Positions 16,279-26,888 of a stretch of DNA of 64,000 nt are shown here, one piece after another (within the stretch, counting starts at the first letter, position 1; each line of letters opens with the position of its first letter). The DNA lies in contig SUXO01000001.1 of assembly GCA_015060885.1 (NCBI GenBank), forward strand, positions 1 through 64,000, written 5' to 3'. Position numbers and translations under genes: made by a program. Origin of the DNA: Bacteroidales bacterium. Its GTDB lineage: Bacteria; Bacteroidota; Bacteroidia; Bacteroidales; Bacteroidaceae. A model generated the notes under the pieces. It was not told the origin of the DNA, made no database searches, and saw only the letters and a program-made list of their open reading frames with translations.

Positions 16279-18360
16279 TTACATCCAACCGTTATTGTTT
16301 GCGCTGTTGCGTACTGTTATTGTCACAACGTGCTCAACACCATCGACCGTAACAGTCATAGTGGTAATGCCTGTTGCAACACCGGTAACGGTAAGTTTTG
16401 TCCCGCTTACTGTGGCTGTTGCGACTGCCTCGTCGGCCACCGCGCAAGTGTAGGCCTTGTTCTCGCCATCGATGAAATAACGGGCAAGGTCGATGATTTG
16501 CTTCTTTTCGGGAGCGAGGTATAAGTCGGGCAATTTCATATCGTGCCCTGCACCCTCAATGGCATTGAGCAATGCTGCGGCATTGACCAGCTTGCCCATC
16601 TTGCCTTTATATTTATCCAGGTTCACAGAAACAAGGTTCGATGTAACTGTATGATTTCTAAAATACCTCTTTGAGCCTACGAAGTAGGAATCAATATCGT
16701 CTGAGTTTTCTTTCAGCAAAGAGACGAACTCGGCCTGTGTAAAGTGACGGCGTAATTGCGCTGCATAAGAAAGGCCAAGTGCAACAACTCCCGAAACGTG
16801 AGGACAAGCCATTGATGTACCCTCGTAGAATGCGTATGTATCCTTACCCTCAAAAACCAATGTAGAGAAAATCATACCTCCATTATCGACAGCCGAACCG
16901 GGAGTTCCGTAGTAGTCGCCATCGCCACCGGGAGCAGCGATGTCATTGCCGGGACCGTAGTTGGTGTACGATGCGGGGGTGTAATCGGCAGCCACAGAGG
17001 TTACCGCAATGCACTTTGAATAGGCACCGGGGAAAGAGGCTGCTGCCGCATATTCGTTACCCGAAGCATATACAACAACACCGCCGTCTATTACGCCATT
17101 GGGCGAGCCTGCATTGGCAATGAAGTAGTCGATAGCCTCCTTCTCCAAAGGATACATTGCAGCCCACTCCTCCTCGGTCGCAGGGCCGGGAGGGTAATCG
17201 ATGGGGTTAACCTCGGATGAAAGGTATCCCCAGCTGCACTGCATAACAACAGCTCCATTATCGGCGGCATATTTCATAGCCTTTGCCTCGTTCACAAGTG
17301 AAGACTGGTATTGATCGTCAAAGAGCTGGCAACTCATAATCCTTACACCCGGCTGGCCGGCAGCAGCATCGCCACCTGCAATACCACAGCCTCCTATTCC
17401 GTTGTTGTTCACAGCAGCAATGGTACCCGCAACGTGTGTTCCGTGGCCTGTACCATACGAACCTGTAACCGAAATATATGGACGGTTGGTTGCGAAGTTA
17501 TATCCATAACGGTCGCCATTGTAACCATTTCCATCGGCATCCTCGTCGGAACAATAGACCTCACTCTCGTTCACCCACATATTATCTCTCAAATCCTCGT
17601 GGTTCCACATAACACCTTCGTCGAGCACAGCAACAATGATAGAGGGGTCGCCTGTACACTTTTCCCAAGCATTTTCGCATCCCACATCACAACCTGCAAC
17701 AACCTTTTCGGTATCCATAATACCCAATGTGCGGTCGCTGTTCTCTATCTCTATGCCCGACATTTCGCCACCGTCCTTATAATCGTAAAGGAGACCACGG
17801 TTAATGTAACTCCACTGCAAGGGAAGCCCAGGGTCGTTGAACTTGAATTCATTGGCAGAGCGTGTAACGGCATTCACTACATTGATTGCGGCAGCGGCGG
17901 TGCGGCGGTTGTCGATACGGTATATCTTGCGGTTACACTGCACTTTTGATACCTCGCCAAGCTTTGATATGCGCTCCAAGGCCTCTTTCATATCGACATT
18001 CTTGTCGAACGATACCCTGTACCACAGGTGCATTCCGGCCTTGCGTGTACGTTCCTCGTTTCTTTTGTCAACGGGGAAGATGCGCTCGAACTTATACGCT
18101 TTGAGGATATCCAGGACTTCGTCGGTCGAAGGTATTCCCGAACGTGTTGCCACACCTGCGCGGGTAACGGCAATCTCGTCGAGGCATTCGCTCATTTCAG
18201 GGCGGAACTTTACAAGCAGTTCACCCTCGACATAATCATCGTAAGCATCTATTATTGCTTTGTTGTCCAGGCTCGCCGCATTGTCGGCAATGTCATTATC
18301 GGAACAGGAAGTTGCAAAAAGAACCGCCAAAAGCAATATATACAGAAATCTATTTTTCAT
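16279..18360 (-). CDS. Surface subtilisin-family (S8) serine protease lipoprotein
   Basis: Started at ATG 18360 (MKNRFLYILLL), since the track start adds a basic stretch before a clear lipoprotein signal peptide ending FATSC. 693 residues. The propeptide-like region (about 40-160, EGELLVKFRPEM) resembles that of fervidolysin-type proteases. The catalytic domain shows all three motifs: Asp247 in AVLDEGV, His306 in GHGTHVAG and Ser516 in GTSMACPH. A C-terminal bacterial Ig-like domain (about 620-690) follows. The acidic SDND after the lipid Cys predicts surface exposure. Position in a SusC/D operon suggests it cuts proteins outside the cell to feed the transporter. It should be active by residues present. 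Confidence 0.88.
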   Translation of the reverse strand: MKNRFLYILLLAVLFATSCSDNDIADNAASLDNKAIIDAYDDYVEGELLVKFRPEMSECLDEIAVTRAGVATRSGIPSTDEVLDILKAYKFERIFPVDKRNEERTRKAGMHLWYRVSFDKNVDMKEALERISKLGEVSKVQCNRKIYRIDNRRTAAAAINVVNAVTRSANEFKFNDPGLPLQWSYINRGLLYDYKDGGEMSGIEIENSDRTLGIMDTEKVVAGCDVGCENAWEKCTGDPSIIVAVLDEGVMWNHEDLRDNMWVNESEVYCSDEDADGNGYNGDRYGYNFATNRPYISVTGSYGTGHGTHVAGTIAAVNNNGIGGCGIAGGDAAAGQPGVRIMSCQLFDDQYQSSLVNEAKAMKYAADNGAVVMQCSWGYLSSEVNPIDYPPGPATEEEWAAMYPLEKEAIDYFIANAGSPNGVIDGGVVVYASGNEYAAAASFPGAYSKCIAVTSVAADYTPASYTNYGPGNDIAAPGGDGDYYGTPGSAVDNGGMIFSTLVFEGKDTYAFYEGTSMACPHVSGVVALGLSYAAQLRRHFTQAEFVSLLKENSDDIDSYFVGSKRYFRNHTVTSNLVSVNLDKYKGKMGKLVNAAALLNAIEGAGHDMKLPDLYLAPEKKQIIDLARYFIDGENKAYTCAVADEAVATATVSGTKLTVTGVATGITTMTVTVDGVEHVVTITVRNSANNNGWM

Positions 18361-18400
18361 ATTCACTTTAAATCTTTTTAATGTTACCTCTTTTTGATTA

Positions 18401-20122
18401 TCAATCCTCTTCCTCAATTTCCTCTTTAATCTCATACTTTGCACGCATTAGGGGGAAGGCTGCGTAATAGTATTCGAAATCGGTGGGTTCATTGTCGAAG
18501 CCTGGTTTGTTACCCTCGGAATCGACTCCCTCTTCTTGCGGGAACACCAGCGACTGCGGAATCCACTCCATAAAATTGGGGTGATAGAGCAACCAGTCGG
18601 GCAAATCTCCTGTAAAGAAGTTCAGATTCAATCGCAAGGTCTTTATTTTAGGCAGGATTTTCGGTATATTGTTGTCGGCCAACCATTGTATTGTATCGCC
18701 ACCGAATGCGTCGACATCGGCCTGTGTATATGCCACGACACCATCCTTGCCCACCTCGAAATCGGGCAATTGTCCTTCGAGATAAGACACAGAGAAACCA
18801 AGATATTCGAGATTATCCCACAAGAACAGATTGCGCAACTGACTGGGACCGGTGGCACCACTTTTAATGTTAAGACCTATGCCGTCGGGGTATTCGTCTT
18901 TTTTGGTCAGGTCCTTCACTGATGAACGACGACGCATACCTCCGAGGTCGAGCACACGCAGATGCGGGAAATTCTCTTTGTTCAAGAACGAGGGAACCTC
19001 TTCAATGTTATTCGCATTCAAGTCGAGAACTTCAAGAGTCTCTCCCAGTTTTACAAAGTCCTCGGAAAGTGTGACAATACCGCAAGAGAAGAACACAAGT
19101 TCTTTCAAGTATTTCAAATCACAAATTTCAGAACCCAGCTCTACGTTTTTAAGGAACGCATTATTATTTGAGAAGAGCGTAAAACTTTCGAGGTACTTCA
19201 AATGTGATATCTGTTCGGGGATACTCTCTTCGGTATCAAAGAAACGATACAAAACCGAACGTACACGGCCGACAGCCTCATCACAAGGAAGATCCTTGTC
19301 GTTAACTTCCCACAACGTAACGCCGTCCCAATTGTTCATACGCTCACTTGTGTCCCATATTTCGCTATCACAACCCAGAAGTTCATAGGCAAGTATCATT
19401 GCAATTGAATCACCGGCACGGCTATCCTCAATTTTTACCGATGGTTTCTGCAATACCACAATTTCCTTTGTAACTGCAGATTTATCCTCGTCGGCGGTGG
19501 GAACAAACTGAATTCTCGCAATGCGCTCTTCGGGCTCCACATTTGCCGACCACTCAAAACGCAACTTGACAGTGCGGGGACGGGCACTTTGACTTGGTTC
19601 AATCTTATTGTCGGCATCCAGGACAACCCAACCTTCGTCGGCACCATCATAGGCTACGTTAACATCGAAGTTCACATTCGTTACCACATCAACCTCAAAG
19701 AAACGTTCGCCTCTCTTGCCCAGGCTCTCAATCTCTATCTCCTCCTTTTTGGGAACAATAGCTTTGTCATACCCTAACTGCTCAACAGATATTATAGACT
19801 CCATTGCGCCTGAACGAACTCTGATGTTACCACTACGCAGAATAAACTGCGGAGTAGATTGCACGCTCACTTCACAAGTGGCCATACCAACACCATTTGC
19901 CGGAGAAACTGACAGCCAATCGGGAGCCGATACCACGCTCCAGCCACCCATAGCCTGCACAACAAAACTCTCCTTGCCACCCTCGGCTCCCATTGTAATA
20001 TTATCCTTACTGAGCGAGAATAACGGATAGGACAAATTGGTGTTGTCATCGCTGTCACTGCAACCAATGAAAGCAAATACACCGACAAACAGTCCTAAAA
20101 TTATTTTAAATGTACTTTTCAT
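18401..20122 (-). CDS. Lipoprotein with BACON-like and leucine-rich-repeat domains
   Basis: 573 residues. The signal peptide ends FAFIGC + SDSDD (surface-export pattern). Residues about 35-115 form a BACON-like domain (GGWSVVSAPDWLSVSP), and a second beta domain extends to about 225. Leucine-rich repeats occupy about 300-500 (LKYLESFTLFSNN, LEVLDLNANNIEEVPSFL, LRVLDLGG). BACON domains in PUL proteins usually act as spacers or glycoprotein-binding modules and LRRs bind proteins; a role in capturing proteinaceous substrate is therefore inferred. It lies between a second LRR lipoprotein and the protease gene. Confidence 0.75.
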   Translation of the reverse strand: MKSTFKIILGLFVGVFAFIGCSDSDDNTNLSYPLFSLSKDNITMGAEGGKESFVVQAMGGWSVVSAPDWLSVSPANGVGMATCEVSVQSTPQFILRSGNIRVRSGAMESIISVEQLGYDKAIVPKKEEIEIESLGKRGERFFEVDVVTNVNFDVNVAYDGADEGWVVLDADNKIEPSQSARPRTVKLRFEWSANVEPEERIARIQFVPTADEDKSAVTKEIVVLQKPSVKIEDSRAGDSIAMILAYELLGCDSEIWDTSERMNNWDGVTLWEVNDKDLPCDEAVGRVRSVLYRFFDTEESIPEQISHLKYLESFTLFSNNNAFLKNVELGSEICDLKYLKELVFFSCGIVTLSEDFVKLGETLEVLDLNANNIEEVPSFLNKENFPHLRVLDLGGMRRRSSVKDLTKKDEYPDGIGLNIKSGATGPSQLRNLFLWDNLEYLGFSVSYLEGQLPDFEVGKDGVVAYTQADVDAFGGDTIQWLADNNIPKILPKIKTLRLNLNFFTGDLPDWLLYHPNFMEWIPQSLVFPQEEGVDSEGNKPGFDNEPTDFEYYYAAFPLMRAKYEIKEEIEEED

Positions 20123-20136
20123 TATCTTCTATAATA

Positions 20137-22803
20137 TTATTTTTCTAAATCCAGAATATCACAACCGCGTATGTCCTGTGTTTTGTCATACACAAGCATG
20201 GGCATACCATAGTAATACATCATACTATATATATAATCGCAGATTGGCGCAACGTTGATGGTTATATTGGGATTATCGGCAATTTCAAAATAGAAAAGGC
20301 TGCACATGCTCATTGTTTCATCCTCAATCTTTCTCAAATCGTTTCCACCCATCAGCAAATATCTCAATCCAAGATGCTGCCATATACCTTCGGGCCAGTC
20401 ACGCAGGCAACGGTTTCCATCCTCGTCGCTCTGATAACGGATAAAGAAACGGGAAAGCCCCGACACGCTCAAAGGTTCGGTGGGAAACTCCTTAAACCTG
20501 TTGTAACTCAAATCAACGGCTGTGAGATAGGGCATTTTTTGTGCCGAAAAGTCCACGGGCAATTCACTCAATTTGTTAAAGCTCAAATCAAGGGCTTCAA
20601 GCATAAAGGCATTATCACCATCGAAAGAGCCTTTTGGAATTTCGGTCATTCCGTTGCCCGACAATACAAGATAGTTCAAAGGAGAGTTCTTCTTTATTAA
20701 GATTGCGGGGAATGTTTCCAGCCTGTTCTTTGACAGGTTAAGCTGTGTGGCATTCACGCCGCGGAAGTTGTCACCATTCTCAAACTCGCTTATCTTGTTT
20801 CCCGAAAAGTCTATCGACTGGAATACATTTATATAACGGGCATTGAAAATGTCGGGGAAAACAGTCATTTCGTTGTTACTTGCGGTAAAGCTCTCCATTT
20901 GTTCAAAACCACAGAAGTAACCATCCTTGTTGGGTATCTCTTTGATTTTGTTGTAATCGAGATATACTTTGGCAAGGTTGACCTCTTTGCCAAAGGGGTT
21001 CAATTTCTCAATCTGGTTGTTTGTGAGGTCGAGCAGACCGAGCTTACGCATTTTATTAAGGTCGTCATATTCGGGGAACTCTTTCAAGTTATTATATCCC
21101 ATATATATACCTTGTACCTTTGCTCCACTTTTACCGTTTATGAGGGCCTTCCAGTCGGCAAGCAGCTGCTCGCCCGAAATGCTCTTCAAACAAGCAATGT
21201 TAATCATTTGCAGTTCCGGTATGTTGGACAACATATCCATAGGAAGCGCTGTCAATTGGGGGCAATTGTATATTTCCATATCGGTGAGATTGGTAAAGTT
21301 CTCCCAACTCCAAGAACTCTCCTCGTCTGCATACTTATGATTTGCATCGATATCGTCGATAAAGAAATTCTCGTGTGTTATGGGCGAGTTTGCGATATAC
21401 AACTGTTCCAACTTTGTACAACGCATAATAGCCTTGGAAATTCCTGTGATCTGGTTGGTTAAATCTCCAAACATAATATGCTTCAACTGCACGCTTTTCA
21501 GCGGCTTTTCATTCTTGTCCAATTCAATGGTCTTTTGCCACTCTTCGGACAGAGCTGTACGGAAGTCTTTTTTCAAATATTTCTCTTCGTAGTCGTAACG
21601 TATTGCGTTCTTCTGTTCAGCAGTCATTTCGGGGAATATGTGACCGCCCAACTCTTCGGAGTGGCTGCCCAAATAGAGTATAACCAGTTCGGTCAACTGG
21701 CCTATTGACGAAGGAACAACACCTTTGGCTCCAAAACCTTCGAGTGAGATTGTTGCCACACGACCGTTTGCGAAGAGCTGGACTCCGGGCTGAACACCCC
21801 ACATATCTATATCCTTGTTAAAGTTCCAGTTGCATCCCGGTGCCTGGGCTATTCCTGCATATTTCCAGTTGGGGCCATCCATTGCTTCCCAAATCTCTTT
21901 TAGGGCAATGTAATCCTTTATATACTCTTCGGTGCCTTTAATATCGAAAGGTACCCTGACATTCTCGCTGAGTTCATTGTCTGCAATTTCAAATGTCTCT
22001 TGCGTTGTGTTATATACCTCACCCAATAAAACTTTACCTTTCTTGTCGGAGTATGCTCTGAAACTATGTACCTTGTAGGTGCCGGCAGGCAGCCACACGA
22101 TGGTATCACATTCGGCATAAGAGGTTTCGCTGTTGTTGCCGGGGGTTGCATCGTTATTGAAGCCCTCCTCATATTTCACGGCAATCTCCTCAATTGTTAT
22201 TTTCTCCAAAGTAAAGGTGTTTTGTATTGTAATATCAGCACAAAGGATATTACTCAAATGGAAAGACTCGTCCTCTTCGGCACGGGTTGTTCCCATAATG
22301 TTTTTCACAATACGGAACGATGCTTTACCTCTGGGAGCGACTTCGGCCGACAAATTACATACCGCCATACCGCCACCTACAACAGTAAACGAAACGCCAT
22401 TAACATCGGAGGCCAACAATTCTTTGTCAAGTTCGTCGTACAGCACATAGCCTATTATATTATATGTGCCTGCAAGAATTTTCAGTTTCTCACTACGCAA
22501 GCCATACTCGGCGCTTTCATCATCGAACGAGTTGAAAAGCAGTGTGTGCGACAGTGTCTGGCCTGCACTCTGCATAATAACTTTTATCTTATAAGCATCG
22601 GACAATTTATCCAAACGCTCTACCGCACGGGTACCTATGGCACCACCTTCGGCCGATGCCTTTTTGTACAACTTGAACTGTACGTATCCATACAGGTCGT
22701 ACTGCGGTTGTGCCGCATCGTCATCGTCGGAACAACCGACCATGCCCAATGCCATAAAGGCAAAGAGCAAGGTCAATAGATATAAATTCTTCTTATTCAT
22801 CAT
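20137..22803 (-). CDS. DUF4458-type leucine-rich-repeat surface lipoprotein
   Basis: 888 residues. Lipoprotein signal peptide ending LGMVGC + SDDDD. The N-terminal part (about 30-290) matches the DUF4458 arrangement known from Bacteroides LRR lipoproteins (YDLYGYVQFKLYKK, YNIIGYVLYDEL). A segment near 300-360 (WNFNKDIDMWGVQPGVQLF) caps an LRR array running to the C-terminus (LGLLDLTNNQIEKLNP, LALDLSFNKLSELP-like units about every 23-25 residues). Cell-surface protein binding is the likely job. It is 15 bp upstream of the BACON/LRR gene and 17 bp after the preceding lipoprotein gene. Confidence 0.75.
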   Translation of the reverse strand: MMNKKNLYLLTLLFAFMALGMVGCSDDDDAAQPQYDLYGYVQFKLYKKASAEGGAIGTRAVERLDKLSDAYKIKVIMQSAGQTLSHTLLFNSFDDESAEYGLRSEKLKILAGTYNIIGYVLYDELDKELLASDVNGVSFTVVGGGMAVCNLSAEVAPRGKASFRIVKNIMGTTRAEEDESFHLSNILCADITIQNTFTLEKITIEEIAVKYEEGFNNDATPGNNSETSYAECDTIVWLPAGTYKVHSFRAYSDKKGKVLLGEVYNTTQETFEIADNELSENVRVPFDIKGTEEYIKDYIALKEIWEAMDGPNWKYAGIAQAPGCNWNFNKDIDMWGVQPGVQLFANGRVATISLEGFGAKGVVPSSIGQLTELVILYLGSHSEELGGHIFPEMTAEQKNAIRYDYEEKYLKKDFRTALSEEWQKTIELDKNEKPLKSVQLKHIMFGDLTNQITGISKAIMRCTKLEQLYIANSPITHENFFIDDIDANHKYADEESSWSWENFTNLTDMEIYNCPQLTALPMDMLSNIPELQMINIACLKSISGEQLLADWKALINGKSGAKVQGIYMGYNNLKEFPEYDDLNKMRKLGLLDLTNNQIEKLNPFGKEVNLAKVYLDYNKIKEIPNKDGYFCGFEQMESFTASNNEMTVFPDIFNARYINVFQSIDFSGNKISEFENGDNFRGVNATQLNLSKNRLETFPAILIKKNSPLNYLVLSGNGMTEIPKGSFDGDNAFMLEALDLSFNKLSELPVDFSAQKMPYLTAVDLSYNRFKEFPTEPLSVSGLSRFFIRYQSDEDGNRCLRDWPEGIWQHLGLRYLLMGGNDLRKIEDETMSMCSLFYFEIADNPNITINVAPICDYIYSMMYYYGMPMLVYDKTQDIRGCDILDLEK

Positions 22804-22820
22804 CCTTTATCTTATAATCA

Positions 22821-24356
22821 TTAATTAACGGGTTTAATTATCAACGCCTTCTTATTGACATTGCTTGTATGCAGACGAATGATTACCGGTTCGGTGAACC
22901 TTGTTGCAGCCGGGACTGTAAACGTTAGGACATAGTATCCATCGACAAGTTTACGGCTTAAACCCCATACACGGGCATTGGTGTATGAATTATTGCTCTT
23001 GTCGTATATTGAATAGCCACCACCCCAATCGGCCTCGGTGTATAGTGTGTTTACTGTATATTTCACACCGTTAACACCGTTCATTGTGTAAACGTCGGTA
23101 ATGGAGAGTTCGCTGCTTACCCAATCGTAGAGATCGCCGGCAGGTTCTTCTCCGGTGATAAATGAGGTGCCATCGCTGCCTGTCACACTGAAACCTTCGA
23201 TTGCAAAGATGTCCTTTTGAGTAACATCGGCAAGAACATACTTGATATTGTCATCGATAGCGGTTGTAATATCGGCCGATGCCGACAACGATGCAAGAAC
23301 ATTATCATACACTCCCGATGGTATGGCAAATATGTAACCTCGGCGAGAACGCTTCGCTGTTGTTGCCACAAAGGGTTTGGCAACAACGTTCACGGTAGAG
23401 AGGTCGGCATCGCTGCGCGAAGCGGTTAGCCAAGCATCATTAAGTATGCTGAATGTGCCGTCGGCATTCTCTTCAATTGACAAGAACTTACAATCGTAAT
23501 TGAAACATTTAACCGTGAAGGGCAAAGAGTTCTCAACATAGACATCTTCGGTTTCGCTTTCGATGGACGAAGCACTGCCCTCTTTCAAGAATGTTTTTCC
23601 GTCGAGAGAAACAAACCACTCCCAGGGTGCATAGCTGCCCGATATTGTAATTGCATCGGGGTTCATTCCTGCATAATTTACAGGGAATGCCTGTTCCGCT
23701 GTTCCATCCTCGCTTGCCACGACTATGGAACCCGACATCTCAAACGGAACATACTCGTCGATTACATTAAATATATAAGAACCATTATATATGGTGGGTT
23801 CGGACAACCATTCGGGATATGATTTTATTCCGCACAAATAGTTGGCTTCTATTTTGAAGGATGTCGATGCGCTACCGTCTATCTCTATTGCAGAAACAGC
23901 GTTGCCGGCCTCGTCGAGAATAGTTGTGGCGTGCTGCTTGGCATGACGATATATTGTTCCAAAATCATATGTATACCCGCCATAATTGAATGTAACCCTT
24001 GCACCGGCAGGCTCAAAAGTACGTGCATCATTGGTTATCTTCATATATATTTTGTGAACACCTGCTGCACCCATAATGTCGTTATAGTACTCACCATCTT
24101 CTGTGGTAGAGAACAGTACCCATATTTTGTCAGACATTGCCTTCCAAGTGGTTGTCGATGAGAACTCAATGGGTGTTATTATGTAATCCGTCTTGTCCAG
24201 GTCGGCGAGGTCGTAAGGCTCCATATTTATCAACTTGAACGAAGAGGGTTGCATTGGATAATTTGCAATTGCATTATCGTCGTCGCTGGAACACGCTGTG
24301 AAAGCGCAAGCAACAGCAAAAACGCTTGCAAATAATATATTCTTCATATTTTTCAT
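22821..24356 (-). CDS. Surface lipoprotein of the SusC/D operon, family not recognised
   Basis: 511 residues. Signal peptide MKNILFASVFAVACAFTAC with SSDDD after the lipid cysteine; the upstream in-frame ATG (three codons earlier) is equally possible. The rest is beta-rich and divided into Ig-like or jelly-roll-like segments with no motif I can name. The order SusC, SusD, lipoprotein, lipoprotein resembles the four-component peptide importer BT2264-BT2261 of Bacteroides thetaiotaomicron as I remember it, where two extra lipoproteins sit on the SusCD complex. The role is inferred from context only. Confidence 0.7.
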   Translation of the reverse strand: MKNMKNILFASVFAVACAFTACSSDDDNAIANYPMQPSSFKLINMEPYDLADLDKTDYIITPIEFSSTTTWKAMSDKIWVLFSTTEDGEYYNDIMGAAGVHKIYMKITNDARTFEPAGARVTFNYGGYTYDFGTIYRHAKQHATTILDEAGNAVSAIEIDGSASTSFKIEANYLCGIKSYPEWLSEPTIYNGSYIFNVIDEYVPFEMSGSIVVASEDGTAEQAFPVNYAGMNPDAITISGSYAPWEWFVSLDGKTFLKEGSASSIESETEDVYVENSLPFTVKCFNYDCKFLSIEENADGTFSILNDAWLTASRSDADLSTVNVVAKPFVATTAKRSRRGYIFAIPSGVYDNVLASLSASADITTAIDDNIKYVLADVTQKDIFAIEGFSVTGSDGTSFITGEEPAGDLYDWVSSELSITDVYTMNGVNGVKYTVNTLYTEADWGGGYSIYDKSNNSYTNARVWGLSRKLVDGYYVLTFTVPAATRFTEPVIIRLHTSNVNKKALIIKPVN

Positions 24357-24386
24357 ACTAATTAGTTTCTCAATTATTCAATGTTA

Positions 24387-25322
24387 TCACTTACCCAGCT
24401 TTAAGGCTGCCGATTTTCCGGTGTATGCACCTTCGTTGTACATCTTTTTAGCCTCATCGTCGCTTATCCACTCGACAGCGTTGACAAATGTTCCAATAAC
24501 ATTCATTCCTGACATACTGGGAACATACAACGACATATATTGCCATATGAATGTTTCGCAACTGCTGTAATAAGAGACATACATTGTAGGTTGATAGAGA
24601 TTAATTATGCCATCCTCGCCATACTTGGTACCAAAGGCCTCGTCGGTGGGACCGAACTCCTGCTCTTTGAACTTGATAAGAGGGTTAAGAATGTCGTTTG
24701 TCGTAAGTTTAATCTTAACATCGTAACCGTTGTAGAAGTAGTCCTTGATGATTATGGTATTCTCCTCTTCGGGATCTATTTCGGCATATGTCAGACGATT
24801 GCTGTAATTGGTATAGTTCTGCAAGAATGTAGACACCACAGAGCAGTAACCCGCGAAGGCGTTTATATCGAGTTTGCAGGCCTTCTGCAAGAACACCTTT
24901 GTTTCAATACCATAGAGGTTCCACTGTGTATCTTCCTTGGAGATAAGGCGCAGAGAGAAGCCGAGCGAGTCACCCACTTCAATATTGGAGTGATAACCGC
25001 GGACATTCACATTGCCGACCAGCTGACCGGCAGGAATTACCACATTGTTTGTGAGCAATGAGTAGTGACGTCCCTCGTGGGCATTGCTCACGCTGTCGAC
25101 AATTTCCACAGCCAGCACACGGTCGTAATCGCAGGCTCTTGTTGCCACAACCGGCAACTGGAAATACTCCTCATCGTTCTGTACGGGAAGCTGGTACAGA
25201 GTATCGGAGAACATTATGTAGTTGGGGCCCTCGTATGTTACATATTCGGCATCGGTGTCACAAGAAGAGAACGATACCGAGATAACAAGAAGCAGATATG
25301 TATATTTAAGTATATTCTTCAT
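24387..25322 (-). CDS. SusCD-associated surface lipoprotein (DUF4843/DUF4984-like)
   Basis: 311 residues. Lipoprotein signal peptide ending SVSFSSC + DTDAE. The N-terminal half has a Calx-beta/Ig-like pattern (PVVATRACDYDRVLAVEIVD, VGDSLGFSLRLIS) as in DUF4843-type proteins that follow susD in many Bacteroidetes loci; the C-terminal half (YDVKIKLTTNDIL, FIWQYMSLYVP) resembles the DUF4984 region. It would sit at the outer face of the SusCD transporter. The domain name is from memory and moderately sure; the position right after susD supports the role. Confidence 0.7.
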   Translation of the reverse strand: MKNILKYTYLLLVISVSFSSCDTDAEYVTYEGPNYIMFSDTLYQLPVQNDEEYFQLPVVATRACDYDRVLAVEIVDSVSNAHEGRHYSLLTNNVVIPAGQLVGNVNVRGYHSNIEVGDSLGFSLRLISKEDTQWNLYGIETKVFLQKACKLDINAFAGYCSVVSTFLQNYTNYSNRLTYAEIDPEEENTIIIKDYFYNGYDVKIKLTTNDILNPLIKFKEQEFGPTDEAFGTKYGEDGIINLYQPTMYVSYYSSCETFIWQYMSLYVPSMSGMNVIGTFVNAVEWISDDEAKKMYNEGAYTGKSAALKLGK

Positions 25323-25340
25323 TTTCTGTTCCTCCTCTTA

Positions 25341-26876
25341 TTATTTGTTACTTGCATTGGGTTGGATTTGAGAACCGGGAGCATCGAGTTCGTGCTGCGG
25401 TATGGGCCATACGAAGAGCGGGTTGTCGGCCTCTACCTTCAAGCTGCTGCCGTGAGCTATTGACTGCTCTTGCGGCTTGCGCTCGAAACCTTTGCCCCAG
25501 CGTTTGAGGTCTTGCAGGCGGAAGCCCTCCATATAAAGTTCCTTCACGCGCTCTTCTTCAATGATTTCCATTGCATTCTCGCTGTTCATTGTAACACCGC
25601 CGCCGTAGGATGTGTCATAACGTTTCAGACGCAATGCCGATATATCCTTTGCTGCCTTGTTGTATTCGGGTGTTTCCTTCTGACAGTAGGCTTCGGCACG
25701 GATGAGGTATTGCTCCGATAAACGGAAGACCTTGGGCATTGACTTGTGCAACAGTTGTGCTTCGTTGAACAGGTCGGCGTTCCCGAAATATTTATAGAGA
25801 AGAGGCCAGGTGAGCCCGTGGCTATGACCGGTTGTTACGGTGTAGAAGAAGTAATCGTCGCGCAGGTCATTGCTTGCATAGAGTTCTAATACCCACAAGG
25901 CGGGTACGTAGTCGGGGTAATAGCTGGTGAAGTCGTAGTTCCAGAAGATTGTTCCCAAAGAACCGCCGTAGTTGGTAGATGTAAAGCCAACCTTCCATAT
26001 AATTTCAGTGGCCTTGTCGCACTCCCACATATATTGGTATAAGCTGATGCCGGAGGTGTACTCGGTGGTGGTGCTCGACAATTCGTAGTAGCCGCAATCG
26101 ATCAGTTTTGTTGAGTATTTGATGGCATCGTCCCACTTGCGCATATAGAGTGATATGCGGGCAAGAAGGGCGTAAGCGGTATACTCGTTAAAATATTGTG
26201 CGGCATTGTAGAGCTCGCCATCGATTTTGGCATCGTAGTCATCGCCGAGGGCAAGCAGTTCGGCCGCGCGGTTCAGGTCTTTTATAACGAACTGGTACGA
26301 GTCGTAAAGCGATGAACGGGTGATGTTCTTTGCTCCATAGTAGGAGTCGGTTATTACTACACCCAGCTGCTGCTTGGCATCTTCGTCCGATTTGTAATCG
26401 ACACAATAGAGCTTGATGAGTTCGGAGTATGAGAGAGCGCGTGCAAAATAGGCTTCACCGCGAAGACGTTCAAGGTAATCGATGTCATCGTCGTTGGTAA
26501 GTGTGCCTTGCAGGGTGGCAGCGTTGTCTAGGAAGAAGTTACAGTTTCCGATAACTTCGTACAGACTGCCATAAACGGCCTCTATTTCAGGGTTTGTGGG
26601 GAGAATGTCCCAACGCCATATATCGCCGTGAGTGTTTGTGTAACCATTCACTGCATACACGAAATCGGATTGCAAGTCGGGCAACAAAGTCAGGTGACCG
26701 CTGTACAAGGCCGAACTCATGAGCGATGAATAGATACCGATTACTGCCTCGTCGGCCTGGTCTATATTAAGTATTGCTCTGTCGGCAAGCACCGCATCTT
26801 CGGGGTGCTTATCCAGGCAGGATGTTGCGCCAAAAGCAACCAACATCGCCATTATATATATCTTGATATTTTTCAT
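25341..26876 (-). CDS. SusD/RagB-family nutrient-binding lipoprotein
   Basis: 511 residues. Signal peptide ending FGATSC. It has the SusD pattern: an N-terminal TPR-rich region (IDQADEAVIGIYSSLMSS, LRGEAYFARALSYSELIKLY), helical repeats, and the closing EERVKELYMEGFRLQDLKRWG followed by WPIPQHEL near the C-terminus. SusD-like proteins form the lid on the SusC barrel and bind the cargo outside the cell. With proteases and LRR proteins downstream and no glycoside hydrolase in the operon, the cargo is more likely peptides than glycans. It starts 12 bp after the susC stop. Confidence 0.93.
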   Translation of the reverse strand: MKNIKIYIMAMLVAFGATSCLDKHPEDAVLADRAILNIDQADEAVIGIYSSLMSSALYSGHLTLLPDLQSDFVYAVNGYTNTHGDIWRWDILPTNPEIEAVYGSLYEVIGNCNFFLDNAATLQGTLTNDDDIDYLERLRGEAYFARALSYSELIKLYCVDYKSDEDAKQQLGVVITDSYYGAKNITRSSLYDSYQFVIKDLNRAAELLALGDDYDAKIDGELYNAAQYFNEYTAYALLARISLYMRKWDDAIKYSTKLIDCGYYELSSTTTEYTSGISLYQYMWECDKATEIIWKVGFTSTNYGGSLGTIFWNYDFTSYYPDYVPALWVLELYASNDLRDDYFFYTVTTGHSHGLTWPLLYKYFGNADLFNEAQLLHKSMPKVFRLSEQYLIRAEAYCQKETPEYNKAAKDISALRLKRYDTSYGGGVTMNSENAMEIIEEERVKELYMEGFRLQDLKRWGKGFERKPQEQSIAHGSSLKVEADNPLFVWPIPQHELDAPGSQIQPNASNK

Positions 26877-26888
26877 TTTCCGCTAATT